In this document: positions 18,492 to 26,855 of the stretch, one piece after another
Layout of the letters: each line of letters begins with the position of its first letter
How positions within the stretch are numbered: the first letter of the stretch is position 1
From: Stieleria mannarensis
Lineage (GTDB): Bacteria; Planctomycetota; Planctomycetia; Pirellulales; Pirellulaceae
Assembly (NCBI RefSeq): GCF_014154935.1
Contig: NZ_JACEHH010000011.1
Span: 62,001-126,000, forward strand
Direction: 5' to 3'
DNA length: 64,000 nucleotides
Made by a program: the position numbers and the translations under genes
Notes under the pieces: generated by a model
Seen by the model: only the letters and a program-made list of their open reading frames with translations
What the model was told of the DNA's origin: nothing
The model's database searches: none

Positions 18492-19841
18492 TCAATTGAC
18501 GTCGGTCAGCTCGACTTCCGTTCGATAACGTTTGCCGTCGCGATAGATGATCATCGGGACGACCGAACCGATCGGGGTCAACCCGACTTGGGCGACCAAG
18601 TGATCGTCGTTGTCGACCTGGCTGCCGTTGAATTCGACGATGATATCGCCACGCTGCAGATTCGCTTTTGCCGCCGGCGAACCACGGCGGACACCTTTGA
18701 CCTTCGCACCGCCGTTGGCGACCGCTTGCAGGGGGCCGAGATCGGAAACGGTGAAATCCGGTTCCAGCGTCACCCCCAGATAACCGCGACGCAGTCGTCC
18801 GTGACGGATCAGTTCGTCGGCCACTTGGACGGCCATGTTGATCGGGATGGCAAACCCGATCCCTTCGCTGCCGCCGCTGCTGCTGGCGATCGCGGTGTTG
18901 AGCCCGATCACTTCCCCACGCAGATTCAGCAGCGGGCCGCCGCTGTTGCCGGGGTTGATCGCGGCGTCGGTTTGAAAGAAGTCCTGCAAGTCGATCTTCT
19001 GATCCCCGAGCGAAAGATCACGTCGCCCCTTGGCACTGAGAATCCCGAAGGTGACCGAATGGCTTAAACCGAAGGGGCTGCCGATGGCGATCGTGAAGTC
19101 GCCGATGTTGACCTGGTTGCTGTCGCCGGTTCGCGCCGGGGGCAGTCGCAGGTCGGGAACCTTCATCACGGCCACGTCGGTGCTTTCGTCCGAAAGAATT
19201 CGCGAGGGGTGGTACTGACGACCGTCGGCGCTGCGGAGCAAAATCTCCGACGGTTGCGATCCCAGAATCACGTGTCGATTGGTCAACACCCACAACCCGT
19301 CGGCCGTGTTGATCACCACGCCGCTGCCGGCTTCGTCATACGATTCATATTGCCCGCCCTTGGTTTCCGATTTGTGGGCTTCGATATGGATGACACTCGG
19401 TTTGACAAGCTGAGAAACCTTGCGAACCAGATTCCCTAGCCGATCGAACGCGTTGAATTCATCGGCCAGTTCGCGAAACAACGCTTCACGCCGTGCCTGG
19501 ATCGATTGAGCGGTGGGGAGCGACCCGACGCTGGCCGACGGTACGCCGGCCGACGAAACACTGGACGGCGAAGGATCCAGTGAAGGACGCAACGAACGAA
19601 TCGGGGCGGGCGCGGTCAACGAGGGCTTGGCATTGCTTTCGACCGACGCGGTCGCCGACGCCCCTTGCGGCGACGCGTAACGGCTCGGTCCGGAATAACT
19701 CTGCTGAGCCGCGGCTCGGGGCAGGATCGAATGCGTCGAACACAACCAAGCCAGTGCGGCGCCGGTCAGTGAGATCGCAAGTCGTCGAGAGTTGCGCACA
19801 CGACATCGTGTGCGTCCGCTGGGTTGGGAGAGGTCGACCAT
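18492..19841 (-). CDS. HtrA/DegP-family serine protease with one PDZ domain
   Basis: A 449-residue exported protease. An Arg-rich N-terminus leads into a hydrophobic signal or anchor (LAISLTGAALAWLCSTHSIL), then a Ser/Pro-rich linker and a short coiled segment (~110-150). The trypsin-like domain has the catalytic triad His190 (TNRHV), Asp222 (DESTDVAVMKV) and Ser300 (GNSGGPLL). A single PDZ domain (~352-445: RRGYLGVTLEPDF, GSPAAKANLQRGDIIVEFNG) follows, so it resembles DegS or the one-PDZ HtrA proteins rather than two-PDZ DegP. The likely role is periplasmic protein quality control or regulated proteolysis; the neighbouring sigma/anti-sigma pair invites but does not prove a link. The ATG at 19841 has no obvious Shine-Dalgarno sequence, so the exact start is uncertain. 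Confidence 0.9.
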   Translation of the reverse strand: MVDLSQPSGRTRCRVRNSRRLAISLTGAALAWLCSTHSILPRAAAQQSYSGPSRYASPQGASATASVESNAKPSLTAPAPIRSLRPSLDPSPSSVSSAGVPSASVGSLPTAQSIQARREALFRELADEFNAFDRLGNLVRKVSQLVKPSVIHIEAHKSETKGGQYESYDEAGSGVVINTADGLWVLTNRHVILGSQPSEILLRSADGRQYHPSRILSDESTDVAVMKVPDLRLPPARTGDSNQVNIGDFTIAIGSPFGLSHSVTFGILSAKGRRDLSLGDQKIDLQDFFQTDAAINPGNSGGPLLNLRGEVIGLNTAIASSSGGSEGIGFAIPINMAVQVADELIRHGRLRRGYLGVTLEPDFTVSDLGPLQAVANGGAKVKGVRRGSPAAKANLQRGDIIVEFNGSQVDNDDHLVAQVGLTPIGSVVPMIIYRDGKRYRTEVELTDVN

Positions 19842-19985
19842 CGGAAAAGCTTCAACAGGGAGAGGGAGGTTCGACGGGGAGGCGTCGCATTGTACGCATC
19901 GTCGTTTTGCGGCAAGGAACTTTTCGTCTGTCGCCCTCGCTAGCCCTCGTCCGGCGAGAAGTCAGAATCGTCATCGCCGGCGCAT

Positions 19986-20031
19986 CAAAAAACGGCCGAA
20001 TGATTCGACGTCACTCGAACCGTCTCGGCCG
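19986..20031 (-). terminator. Rho-independent terminator of the DksA/TraR-like gene
   Basis: Read on the minus strand, cggccga and tcggccg form a perfect 7-base outer stem, with an inner stem ttcga/tcgaa, immediately followed by a run of six T. It lies 35 bases beyond the DksA/TraR-like stop, in the right orientation. Confidence 0.7.
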
Positions 20032-20065
20032 CAAATGCGACTGACAATAGGCACAACCGCTACGG

Positions 20066-20473
20066 TCAAGCCGTGTCAGCTTGGTAGGAATTAAACACTC
20101 GACTCATCATCGCCGCCGGGTGCGATTTGCGTTTTTCGGTAAGACGGTGACAACTGATACACTCTCGCGCGTACGGTACTGCTCGCAGACGCGTCAGCGG
20201 GATCGGTTTTTGGCAACTCTCACAATCTCCGTACTTGCCTTCGTCTAATCGCTCGATCGCTGCATCGATCGCCGCCAGCTCCCGGCTCTCGACCTCCAAC
20301 AACTGGCTATTGAGTTCCGCTTGGACCGTATCGGCCACCGCGTCCAGCACGTCACCGGTTTTGGACGGTTTGCCCTGCAGCAGATTGAGGTCGCCGATGG
20401 CTGACCGGATCAATGCGTCGCGTCGTTTCAGCAGGGTCGCTCGCAATTTCTCAATTGAGTCTTTTCTTGCCAT
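20066..20473 (-). CDS. DksA/TraR-family zinc-finger protein
   Basis: A 135-residue protein with an N-terminal helical pair (SIEKLRATLLKRRDALIRSAIGDLN ... DVLDAVADTVQAELNSQLLEVESRELAAIDAAIERLDEGKYG) and a C-terminal four-cysteine zinc finger (CESC ... ECISC). This is the DksA/TraR architecture: the coiled coil enters the RNA polymerase secondary channel and modulates initiation, often with ppGpp. The tip carries DAVAD, with one acidic residue in place of the classic DxxDxA pattern, so it is a DksA-like paralogue rather than certain DksA. The start is supported by GAGGTGA upstream of ATG 20473. It is monocistronic with its own terminator. The 436-base upstream gap to the FHA gene holds a short hairpin (20632-20651) but no recognisable gene. 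Confidence 0.85.
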   Translation of the reverse strand: MARKDSIEKLRATLLKRRDALIRSAIGDLNLLQGKPSKTGDVLDAVADTVQAELNSQLLEVESRELAAIDAAIERLDEGKYGDCESCQKPIPLTRLRAVPYARECISCHRLTEKRKSHPAAMMSRVFNSYQADTA

Positions 20474-20909
20474 CAGATCACCTCATTCCCTATGTATGCC
20501 TGTCAGTCGTACGGGCCCCGCCGGAGTTGAGTTCTGCAATTCGCTTACCAATCAAACCCGAGGCGGCAACCGCAACGCTGAAATAGTAGGGACAAAGTCC
20601 ACAAAGTCACCCTTGAAAGCTACCGAATTTTCCCTTGCGGCACCCCAAGGGCGTGCGATCCTCCGTTTTTGCGGGTTTCGTTCGATTTCCCCTGCTCCAA
20701 ATCCGACCCGGTGACAAGACAGTTTGAACCGGGGCTACCGCACCCCCCTTTAGAACCACTGAACAGACCATTGGTAGCCGAAACCGTGCCGATCGCGCCA
20801 TTTTGCTTCACCCGGGCGATGGGTCTGTCCGAAACTCAGAAAACGGTCTTGTCTGTCGGCAACGACCCCATCCAGGCAATTTTGCAAGCAAAGACGCAAG
20901 GAACGTGTT

Positions 20910-23900
20910 GTGACGAACGACCACAACGACGGCCAATCGAGCCCCAACGATCTGTCCCCCCCGCACCCCGAGGTCCAAACCGTGGCGTCGGCGGGACACC
21001 TACGTGACGGCGAGTCCTCTCCGATCGCGATCATTCCGCAAACGCTCAGCGAGAGTGTGCCGCTGCAAGCCAGTGCCTCACTCGGCAATCGAGCGGTTGG
21101 GGGACGGCCCGGCGAGGCAGCGGCCGACGGTGCGGCTTTGGAATTCCGCGTGATTCGGCCCGGCGCCCCGGTCCGCCGACTGCGGCTGACCGGCAACCGT
21201 TACACGTTCGGCAGCGGCGAAGGGTGTTCGATCCGACTGGATGACGAATCGCTTCGCCCGATGCACGCGGTTCTGCTCCGCGACGCACACCGCATTTTGA
21301 TGCGTGCCTATTCGGTGCCGCTGGAATGCAACGGCAATCGCGTCACCGAATCGGAACTACGGCTGGGCGATATCATTCGCATGGGGCATTATCGATTCGA
21401 GTTGCTGGCGGTACCGGAGACCGCTGCATCGTTTTCCCAAGCCTCATCACGTTTGACGTCGTCGTCGCGACACCCGGTCACCGAAGCGCGAGAGTCGTTC
21501 CTCCGCAAGCGGTTGACCGAATTGAGCCAACAATGGCATGCGCGACACGCCGAGTGTGAAGTCCGCGAGAGCCGTTGTGATCAACGCGAATCGGAATTGC
21601 ATGGCCGCGAGACGGAATTGTGGACTCGCGCCGAATCGTTGCAGCATCGCGAAAACCATCTGCTCGCCCAAGAAGCGGCGGTCCGTGAAATCCAAGCGAC
21701 CTATGCGGCGACACAAGACGAATTGAAATCGCTTCGCGAGCGGGAAAGCGAGACCAGCGAGGCGCTCAAGGAAAAAGAGGCCGAGCTGCAGCAAAAGAGC
21801 GAGCTGTTGCGTGAACGTCAGGCCGAACTGGAACGTCGCCAAGCGGAATGGCAGCAACGAGAAGAGCAATATGCAGAACACGCCGCCGAAGCCCAGCGAA
21901 AGCTGGAACAGACTCAGCAGCAGGCACAATCGGCCAGCGACGCCGTCGGCCGGATGCGTGAAGAGTTCTCCACCCTCAGCGAGCAGTTGACCGAACTCCG
22001 CGAGCGGCACAGTGAGTTGCAAGCCCGCGAAAAACGCGAACAAGAAGAACACGAACGGCTGCGCGAGCAATTGGAGTCGGCACGTGATCAGGCGATCGAT
22101 GCCGCCGCCGAGAATGAGGTCAAACGCGAAGCGGCCGAGAGTGAACTCCAACGCGTCTCGGCGGATCTGCAATCGACACGCGACGAACTGGCTCGCATCC
22201 GCCAAGAAAGTCAGCAGTGCCAACAGGCGCTGAGCGAAAAGCTACAGTCGACCAGCCAACAACTTCAAGCGACGCGCGAAGAAGCCCGGCAGTCGCGTCG
22301 GGAAGCCGAGGAAGATCAGGCCTATCAGGAAAAACAGATCGCGGAACTGGAAGAGCGACTGGCCAAGATCCAAGAGAATCGCGAAGACAGCGAGCGGGCA
22401 ACGGACGAGGAAATCGCCGAGCTGCATCGCAAGCATGCCTCGGCCGACGGGGCCCGCGTGGAAGCCGAACAGGCCCGCGATCAGGCCGAAGCGGCTCGTC
22501 AAACCGCCGAAGCCGCCCGCATCGATGCCGAAGCGGTTGCCGATGACCTGCGCCGTCAAATCACCCAACTGCAGGAGAGCGTCACCGAGGCGACCCAAGA
22601 AGCGTCGCAGTTGCGGATCGACCAAGAAGGGGCCAACGCGTCGATCCGGCAACTGGAATTGCTGGTCGATCAGACGCAAAACAACCAACACGCCCAACAA
22701 GAATCCTGGACCCAAGAATCCGATCAGCTGCGTCAGACGATCGAAGATCTATCGATCCAGCTGGCCGCCGCCAACGTCGAACTGGGCCAGTTGCAATCCG
22801 CCAACGAAGCCCTCTCGCACGAATTGGCTCAGGTCTCCGAGGGCGACATCGAGACGAGCCAAACGTCGGCGATCGATTCCGAGCAGTTCCGGATCCTGGA
22901 ACAAGAACTCGAATCGGCTCGCCAGGAAATCGAGCAGCTGCGGGAAACGCACGCCGAAACCGTTTCCCGAATGGAATCCGAACGCCAGGAAAGCGAGTCG
23001 GTCCTGCGTCAAGAAATCGAACAGCTGCGTGACGAAATCGCCTCGGCACAACAAGCCGCCCAGGCCCGCGTCGAAGAAATCGTCCAAGACGCCGGCCTGG
23101 AACCGACCGGCGAGCATCAAACGGTCTCCGCCGCGCAACCCGCCAGCGACGCTGTCTCCCAAGATGCCGGCGAAGCCGCCGATTATCAAACCGCGGACTG
23201 CCAAACCGCGGACAACCCCAGCACGACCACGGAACAATTCGTCCAATCGGGTGACAACCGCTGGCGACTGGAATCCGAGCAATCGGTCGAACAGGGCATC
23301 CATCTGGACGACGCCATGACGTCGGCAGATTCCTCTCCGGAACCATCCGCCGAGGACGCGCAAACCGACCAGGGCGTGTCCTGGCACGAGGAGCCGCCGG
23401 AGCAGGCCGTCGGCGACGCCATCGACGATATTGAACACAACGTCGAGCAAGCCATCTCCGATTACCAATCGCCGCAATCAGAATCGCTGTGGCCCGCCCC
23501 CGAAGACGACTCGGTCGCAGATCCGGACCCGTCCGCCGAGTCCGATCCGGAAACCGAACTCGAACTCGCAACCGAGCCCGATTCGGAAACTCCGTTGGAC
23601 TGGTCCGCCTACATGCCCGGTGGCGAAGTCAACACGCCCGATGAGGAAGTCAGCGCGAGCACCGAAACCGAGCCCGAAAACGTGTCCGATGAAGTGGACG
23701 CGTACGCCCCGGCCGCACTGCAAGCGGACGATCCCGAGCCGCAAGGCTGGGCGACCGAAGCGGAAGCCGCCGGGGACGATCAAGACGGCGAGGCGGAAGA
23801 GTACGAATCGACGATGCAGTGGGACGGCCCGTCCGAGCAAGCGGCCGATCAACCACTGGAGTCCAACGAGCCATTGAGTTTGGACGAGGAAGCGACAAAC

Positions 23901-25007
23901 AATTGGCAAGCATACCAGCAACCGGTCTCCGAAGACCTTTCCGGCGGAGCATCTGATGTGGATGCCGAGGCGTCTGATCCGCCCGCCGGCAGTTTGGCAG
24001 CCATGCTGATCCGCGACCTGGCCGGCGACGACGAAGACGATCAAACACCGCAACTCGATCCGCAGACATCGGCCGAACAGTGGGGCGATGAACAAACCGA
24101 CGCCGAATCATCGCCGGCCGAGCAGAGCGATGACGAGCAGCGCGACGACGAGCCGGTCGAGGCATCAGCCGACGGGGCGGGTGATGACGGCGCCGGCGAT
24201 GACGGCCATCAAGCGACCTTCGTCATGGACAGTGAAATCGAATTCTCCGGCGACGATTCCGGGCAGGAATCCGAAGCCTGGAATTTCGAGTCGCCCGAGC
24301 AATGCGAAACGCCCGAGCACACCGAAGCGATTGCGAGCGACACCGCCGATCATCCGCAAGACCAGATCTCGCAAACCGCGATGGTCGGCGAAAACGACAC
24401 CGTGATCGCGGCCGACGCCGCGCCCGAAGATGATTCGATCGAAGCCTACATGAGCCGCTTGTTGCAACGTGTCCAGGGCGACGGCCCGCCCAAACCAGAC
24501 TCGGCTCCGACCACGCCAAGCGTCCCGGTCGACGAGACGAATCAAAACGATTCCGTCGCCGTCGACACGGACAGCGTCGAAATGGAAACGGACGAACTGT
24601 CACCGCCAGAGCCGACGATCGCCGACTCGGTCCCGCTGGTGCCGCGTTCTCAAGCCCCCGAATTGTCACGCAACCTGTCGGCGATGCGTGAACTGGCCAA
24701 CCAGTCGGCACGCAACGCGGTCGCACGCAGCATCCGCCTCCAGGCCCGCGACACCCAAATGAAAGCTGCTTTCAAATTGGGACTGGCCCTCGGCTTCGCC
24801 ACCATGGGGATCGCCGCGTTCATTTTTGTCACCTGGTCAGCGACCATCAAATTCGGTTTGGTCGGCGCGTTCCTGGTCCTCGCCGGCGTGTTCGGACAAG
24901 AAGGCTACGTGCTGCTTCGAGACGCCCGACGTCGGATGGCGCTGGCCGAAGAGCAAGCCGCCGAAGAGGAGGACGAGGATTCGAGCGTCGAAGACGTCGC
25001 AAGTTAG
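20910..25007 (+). CDS. Giant FHA-domain, coiled-coil membrane protein
   Basis: A 1365-residue protein. Residues ~77-168 form an FHA phosphothreonine-binding domain (YTFGSGEGCSIRLDDESLRPMHAVL, with NGNRV and LRLGDIIRMGHYRFEL). Residues ~195-720 are an almost unbroken, Glu/Gln/Arg-rich coiled coil, and ~730-1240 are acidic and low-complexity (runs of DDED, QTDAES). Near the C-terminus two hydrophobic helices (~1290-1345, LGLALGFATMGIAAFIFVTW and FGLVGAFLVLAGVFGQEGYV) anchor it in the membrane, with a short charged tail. The layout suggests a membrane-attached scaffold recognising Ser/Thr-phosphorylated partners, possibly in division or envelope organisation (inference). The start is GTG 20910, preceded by AAGGAA. 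It is flanked by non-operonic genes. Confidence 0.82.
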   Translation: MTNDHNDGQSSPNDLSPPHPEVQTVASAGHLRDGESSPIAIIPQTLSESVPLQASASLGNRAVGGRPGEAAADGAALEFRVIRPGAPVRRLRLTGNRYTFGSGEGCSIRLDDESLRPMHAVLLRDAHRILMRAYSVPLECNGNRVTESELRLGDIIRMGHYRFELLAVPETAASFSQASSRLTSSSRHPVTEARESFLRKRLTELSQQWHARHAECEVRESRCDQRESELHGRETELWTRAESLQHRENHLLAQEAAVREIQATYAATQDELKSLRERESETSEALKEKEAELQQKSELLRERQAELERRQAEWQQREEQYAEHAAEAQRKLEQTQQQAQSASDAVGRMREEFSTLSEQLTELRERHSELQAREKREQEEHERLREQLESARDQAIDAAAENEVKREAAESELQRVSADLQSTRDELARIRQESQQCQQALSEKLQSTSQQLQATREEARQSRREAEEDQAYQEKQIAELEERLAKIQENREDSERATDEEIAELHRKHASADGARVEAEQARDQAEAARQTAEAARIDAEAVADDLRRQITQLQESVTEATQEASQLRIDQEGANASIRQLELLVDQTQNNQHAQQESWTQESDQLRQTIEDLSIQLAAANVELGQLQSANEALSHELAQVSEGDIETSQTSAIDSEQFRILEQELESARQEIEQLRETHAETVSRMESERQESESVLRQEIEQLRDEIASAQQAAQARVEEIVQDAGLEPTGEHQTVSAAQPASDAVSQDAGEAADYQTADCQTADNPSTTTEQFVQSGDNRWRLESEQSVEQGIHLDDAMTSADSSPEPSAEDAQTDQGVSWHEEPPEQAVGDAIDDIEHNVEQAISDYQSPQSESLWPAPEDDSVADPDPSAESDPETELELATEPDSETPLDWSAYMPGGEVNTPDEEVSASTETEPENVSDEVDAYAPAALQADDPEPQGWATEAEAAGDDQDGEAEEYESTMQWDGPSEQAADQPLESNEPLSLDEEATNNWQAYQQPVSEDLSGGASDVDAEASDPPAGSLAAMLIRDLAGDDEDDQTPQLDPQTSAEQWGDEQTDAESSPAEQSDDEQRDDEPVEASADGAGDDGAGDDGHQATFVMDSEIEFSGDDSGQESEAWNFESPEQCETPEHTEAIASDTADHPQDQISQTAMVGENDTVIAADAAPEDDSIEAYMSRLLQRVQGDGPPKPDSAPTTPSVPVDETNQNDSVAVDTDSVEMETDELSPPEPTIADSVPLVPRSQAPELSRNLSAMRELANQSARNAVARSIRLQARDTQMKAAFKLGLALGFATMGIAAFIFVTWSATIKFGLVGAFLVLAGVFGQEGYVLLRDARRRMALAEEQAAEEEDEDSSVEDVAS

Positions 25008-25021
25008 CGCCTTCGAAACGG

Positions 25022-25152
25022 GATGGCCCTTCCAGGGCTGTCGCACGCCGTTGGCTGCCCAATGGATTCAGCAACCGTTGGTGTCTAGCCTTTAGGCGAT
25101 TCCCGGTCGCTGCAATCGCAGCAACAGCGGGCGGCTAAAGCCTGAACACCAA
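25022..25152. repeat. Repeat cluster: short palindrome plus 41-bp repeat copy 2
   Basis: Downstream of the FHA gene, gatggcccttccagggctgt (near copy of 14360) is followed by the 41-base repeat at 25072-25112 in reverse orientation (39/41 with 7618-7658), then by gcggctaaagcctgaacacc, which is partly complementary to the start of the 41-base unit. The gap therefore consists largely of foldable dispersed repeats. Confidence 0.65.
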
Positions 25153-25248
25153 CGCTTCTGCTGGTCGCTCGGGCGGGTACACTGATCGAAGCGAATCGAC
25201 GGATTCGTTTTCGCCCGGTGTTCCCCCCAATGACCAACCTTTGCGACG

Positions 25249-26730
25249 ATGGCACTTCTGATCCAAAACGGCACGATCATCACTCCCGATCAGCGTTACG
25301 TCGCTGACATCTTGGTCACGGGCGAAACGATTGACCGCATCGCTCCGCGGATCGATCCGGCCGACGTCGGGGACGTCCAGCTGATTGACGCCAAGGGCAA
25401 GTATGTGTTTCCGGGGTTCATCGACCCCCACGTGCATATCTATTTGCCCTTCATGGGAACCTATGCCAAGGACACGTATGACTCCGGCAGCCGCGCCGCC
25501 TTGGTCGGCGGCACGACGACGCTGATCGAAATGTGCTGTCCGGCACGCGAGGATGACCCTTGGCAGGCGTATCAGTTGTGGAAGAGCAAGGCCGAGGGGA
25601 TTTCCGCGTGCGATTTTTCGTTCCACATGGGTGTCACTCGATTTGACGAAACCACGGCGCCGCTGCTGCGCCGGATCGTTGACGATGGCATCACGTCGTT
25701 CAAAGTGTTCCTGGCCTACAAGGGCGCGTTTGGCGTCAGTGACGAAGAGCTTTTCGAAACCTGTCGTCTGGCAAAGGAGTTGGGCGCCGTGGTCACGGCC
25801 CATTGCGAAAACGCCGACTTGGTCGCCCAGCTCCAGGCCGCCCTGGTCGCCGCGGGCAAGGTCGGGCCGGAATTCCACGAACCGTCGCGACCGGTGACGG
25901 TCGAAGCCGAAGGCGTGCATCACTTCTGTTCGTTTCTGAAAATGACCGGTGCGTCCGGCTACATCGTCCACACCTCCTGTCGCGACGCCGTCGAAGCCGC
26001 GCTGAAATTTCAAACGCAAGGTGTCGACGTCGCCATCGAAACCGTGATCCCGTACCTGGTGCTGGACAAGACCTATGCCGAGCGTCCGGACTTCGAAGGC
26101 GCAAAGTATGTCATGAGCCCGCCGATTCGCGATTCCCGCCACCAGGCCTACCTTTGGAATGCGATCCAGGCTGGATTCATTTCCACCGTGGCCACCGACC
26201 ACGCGCCCTTCGACTTTGCCCGCCAAAAAGAGATGGGCAAGCCGCCCGAATCCGACTTCACCAAAATCCCCAATGGTATCCCTTCGGTCGAACATCGCCC
26301 CACGCTGCTGTACACCCACGGCGTCGCAACCGGCCGCATCGACCTGCATCGCTTTGTCGAACTGCTGTCCACCGCCGCGGCAAAGCAGTTCGGGATGTTC
26401 CCTCGCAAAGGCAGCATCCAACCGGGGTGTGACGCCGACTTGGTGATTTGGGATCCCCAGTATCGCGGCACCATCTCCGCGGCGACTCACACGATGGACA
26501 CCGACTACGACGGATTCGAAGGCTTTGAAATCAGCGGCCGCCCCGAAGTCGTCACCTGCCGCGGCCAGGTCTCGGTCAGCGGCGGCCGCTTCGTCGGCTC
26601 CCTCGGCCACGGACGGCAGGTCCCGCGACTGTCGCCAAAAAGGGGACGGGCGTTTCGATCACAAACTGAGCCGCAGGCGCTAGCCGCGGGCCTTACAGGT
26701 CGCGAAGGGCAATCCAAGGCCCGCGGCTAG
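25249..26730 (+). CDS. Dihydropyrimidinase / D-hydantoinase
   Basis: A 493-residue amidohydrolase that opens cyclic amides (dihydropyrimidines, hydantoins) to N-carbamoyl amino acids, in pyrimidine breakdown. Binuclear metal ligands are visible: His61 and His63 (DPHVHI), the carboxylated lysine in FKVFLAYKG (~152), His185 (AHCENAD), His241 (VHTSC) and Asp317 (TDHAPF). Substrate-contacting elements typical of the family (GGTTTLIE, VMSPPIR, NGIPSVEHR) are intact. The final ~37 residues after LGHGRQVPR are Arg/Gln-rich, unlike the family, and are encoded by a palindromic element at 26637-26778; the stop TAG lies in its right arm. ATG 25249 matches the family N-terminus (LLIQNGTIITP). The gene stands alone. 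Confidence 0.92.
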   Translation: MALLIQNGTIITPDQRYVADILVTGETIDRIAPRIDPADVGDVQLIDAKGKYVFPGFIDPHVHIYLPFMGTYAKDTYDSGSRAALVGGTTTLIEMCCPAREDDPWQAYQLWKSKAEGISACDFSFHMGVTRFDETTAPLLRRIVDDGITSFKVFLAYKGAFGVSDEELFETCRLAKELGAVVTAHCENADLVAQLQAALVAAGKVGPEFHEPSRPVTVEAEGVHHFCSFLKMTGASGYIVHTSCRDAVEAALKFQTQGVDVAIETVIPYLVLDKTYAERPDFEGAKYVMSPPIRDSRHQAYLWNAIQAGFISTVATDHAPFDFARQKEMGKPPESDFTKIPNGIPSVEHRPTLLYTHGVATGRIDLHRFVELLSTAAAKQFGMFPRKGSIQPGCDADLVIWDPQYRGTISAATHTMDTDYDGFEGFEISGRPEVVTCRGQVSVSGGRFVGSLGHGRQVPRLSPKRGRAFRSQTEPQALAAGLTGREGQSKARG

Positions 26731-26778
26731 CGCCGTCGGCTCACTAAGCCCGTGTCATTCAACCCCCGTCCCCTTTAG
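26637..26778. repeat. Composite palindromic element at the 3' end of the dihydropyrimidinase gene
   Basis: Outer arms aaaaaggggacgggcgtt (26637-26654) and aacccccgtcccctttag (26761-26778) pair with about three mismatches. Inner 27-base arms at 26668-26694 and 26716-26742, centred on gcgctagccgcgggcc, pair with two mismatches around a 21-base loop. A 15-base unit (cgtcccctttaggct) is repeated in tandem at its right edge. A related ggggacgggggtcga block occurs at 18378-18398. The coding frame of the upstream gene runs into it. Confidence 0.8.
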
Positions 26779-26855
26779 GCTCGTCCCCTTTAGGCTCTCA
26801 ACATGCTCATCGAGATCGTTTTGCCTCCATCATTCTGCCGTTCCCCCACCCACCC

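Noticed and set aside
20632-20651. cccttg/caaggg hairpin considered as a terminator
   Set aside because: No adjacent T-run on either strand and not placed after a gene end.
21500-23100. Repetitive Glu/Gln/Arg codons considered as a tandem DNA repeat
   Set aside because: Periodicity is at the heptad (coiled-coil) level only; no exact nucleotide repeat unit.
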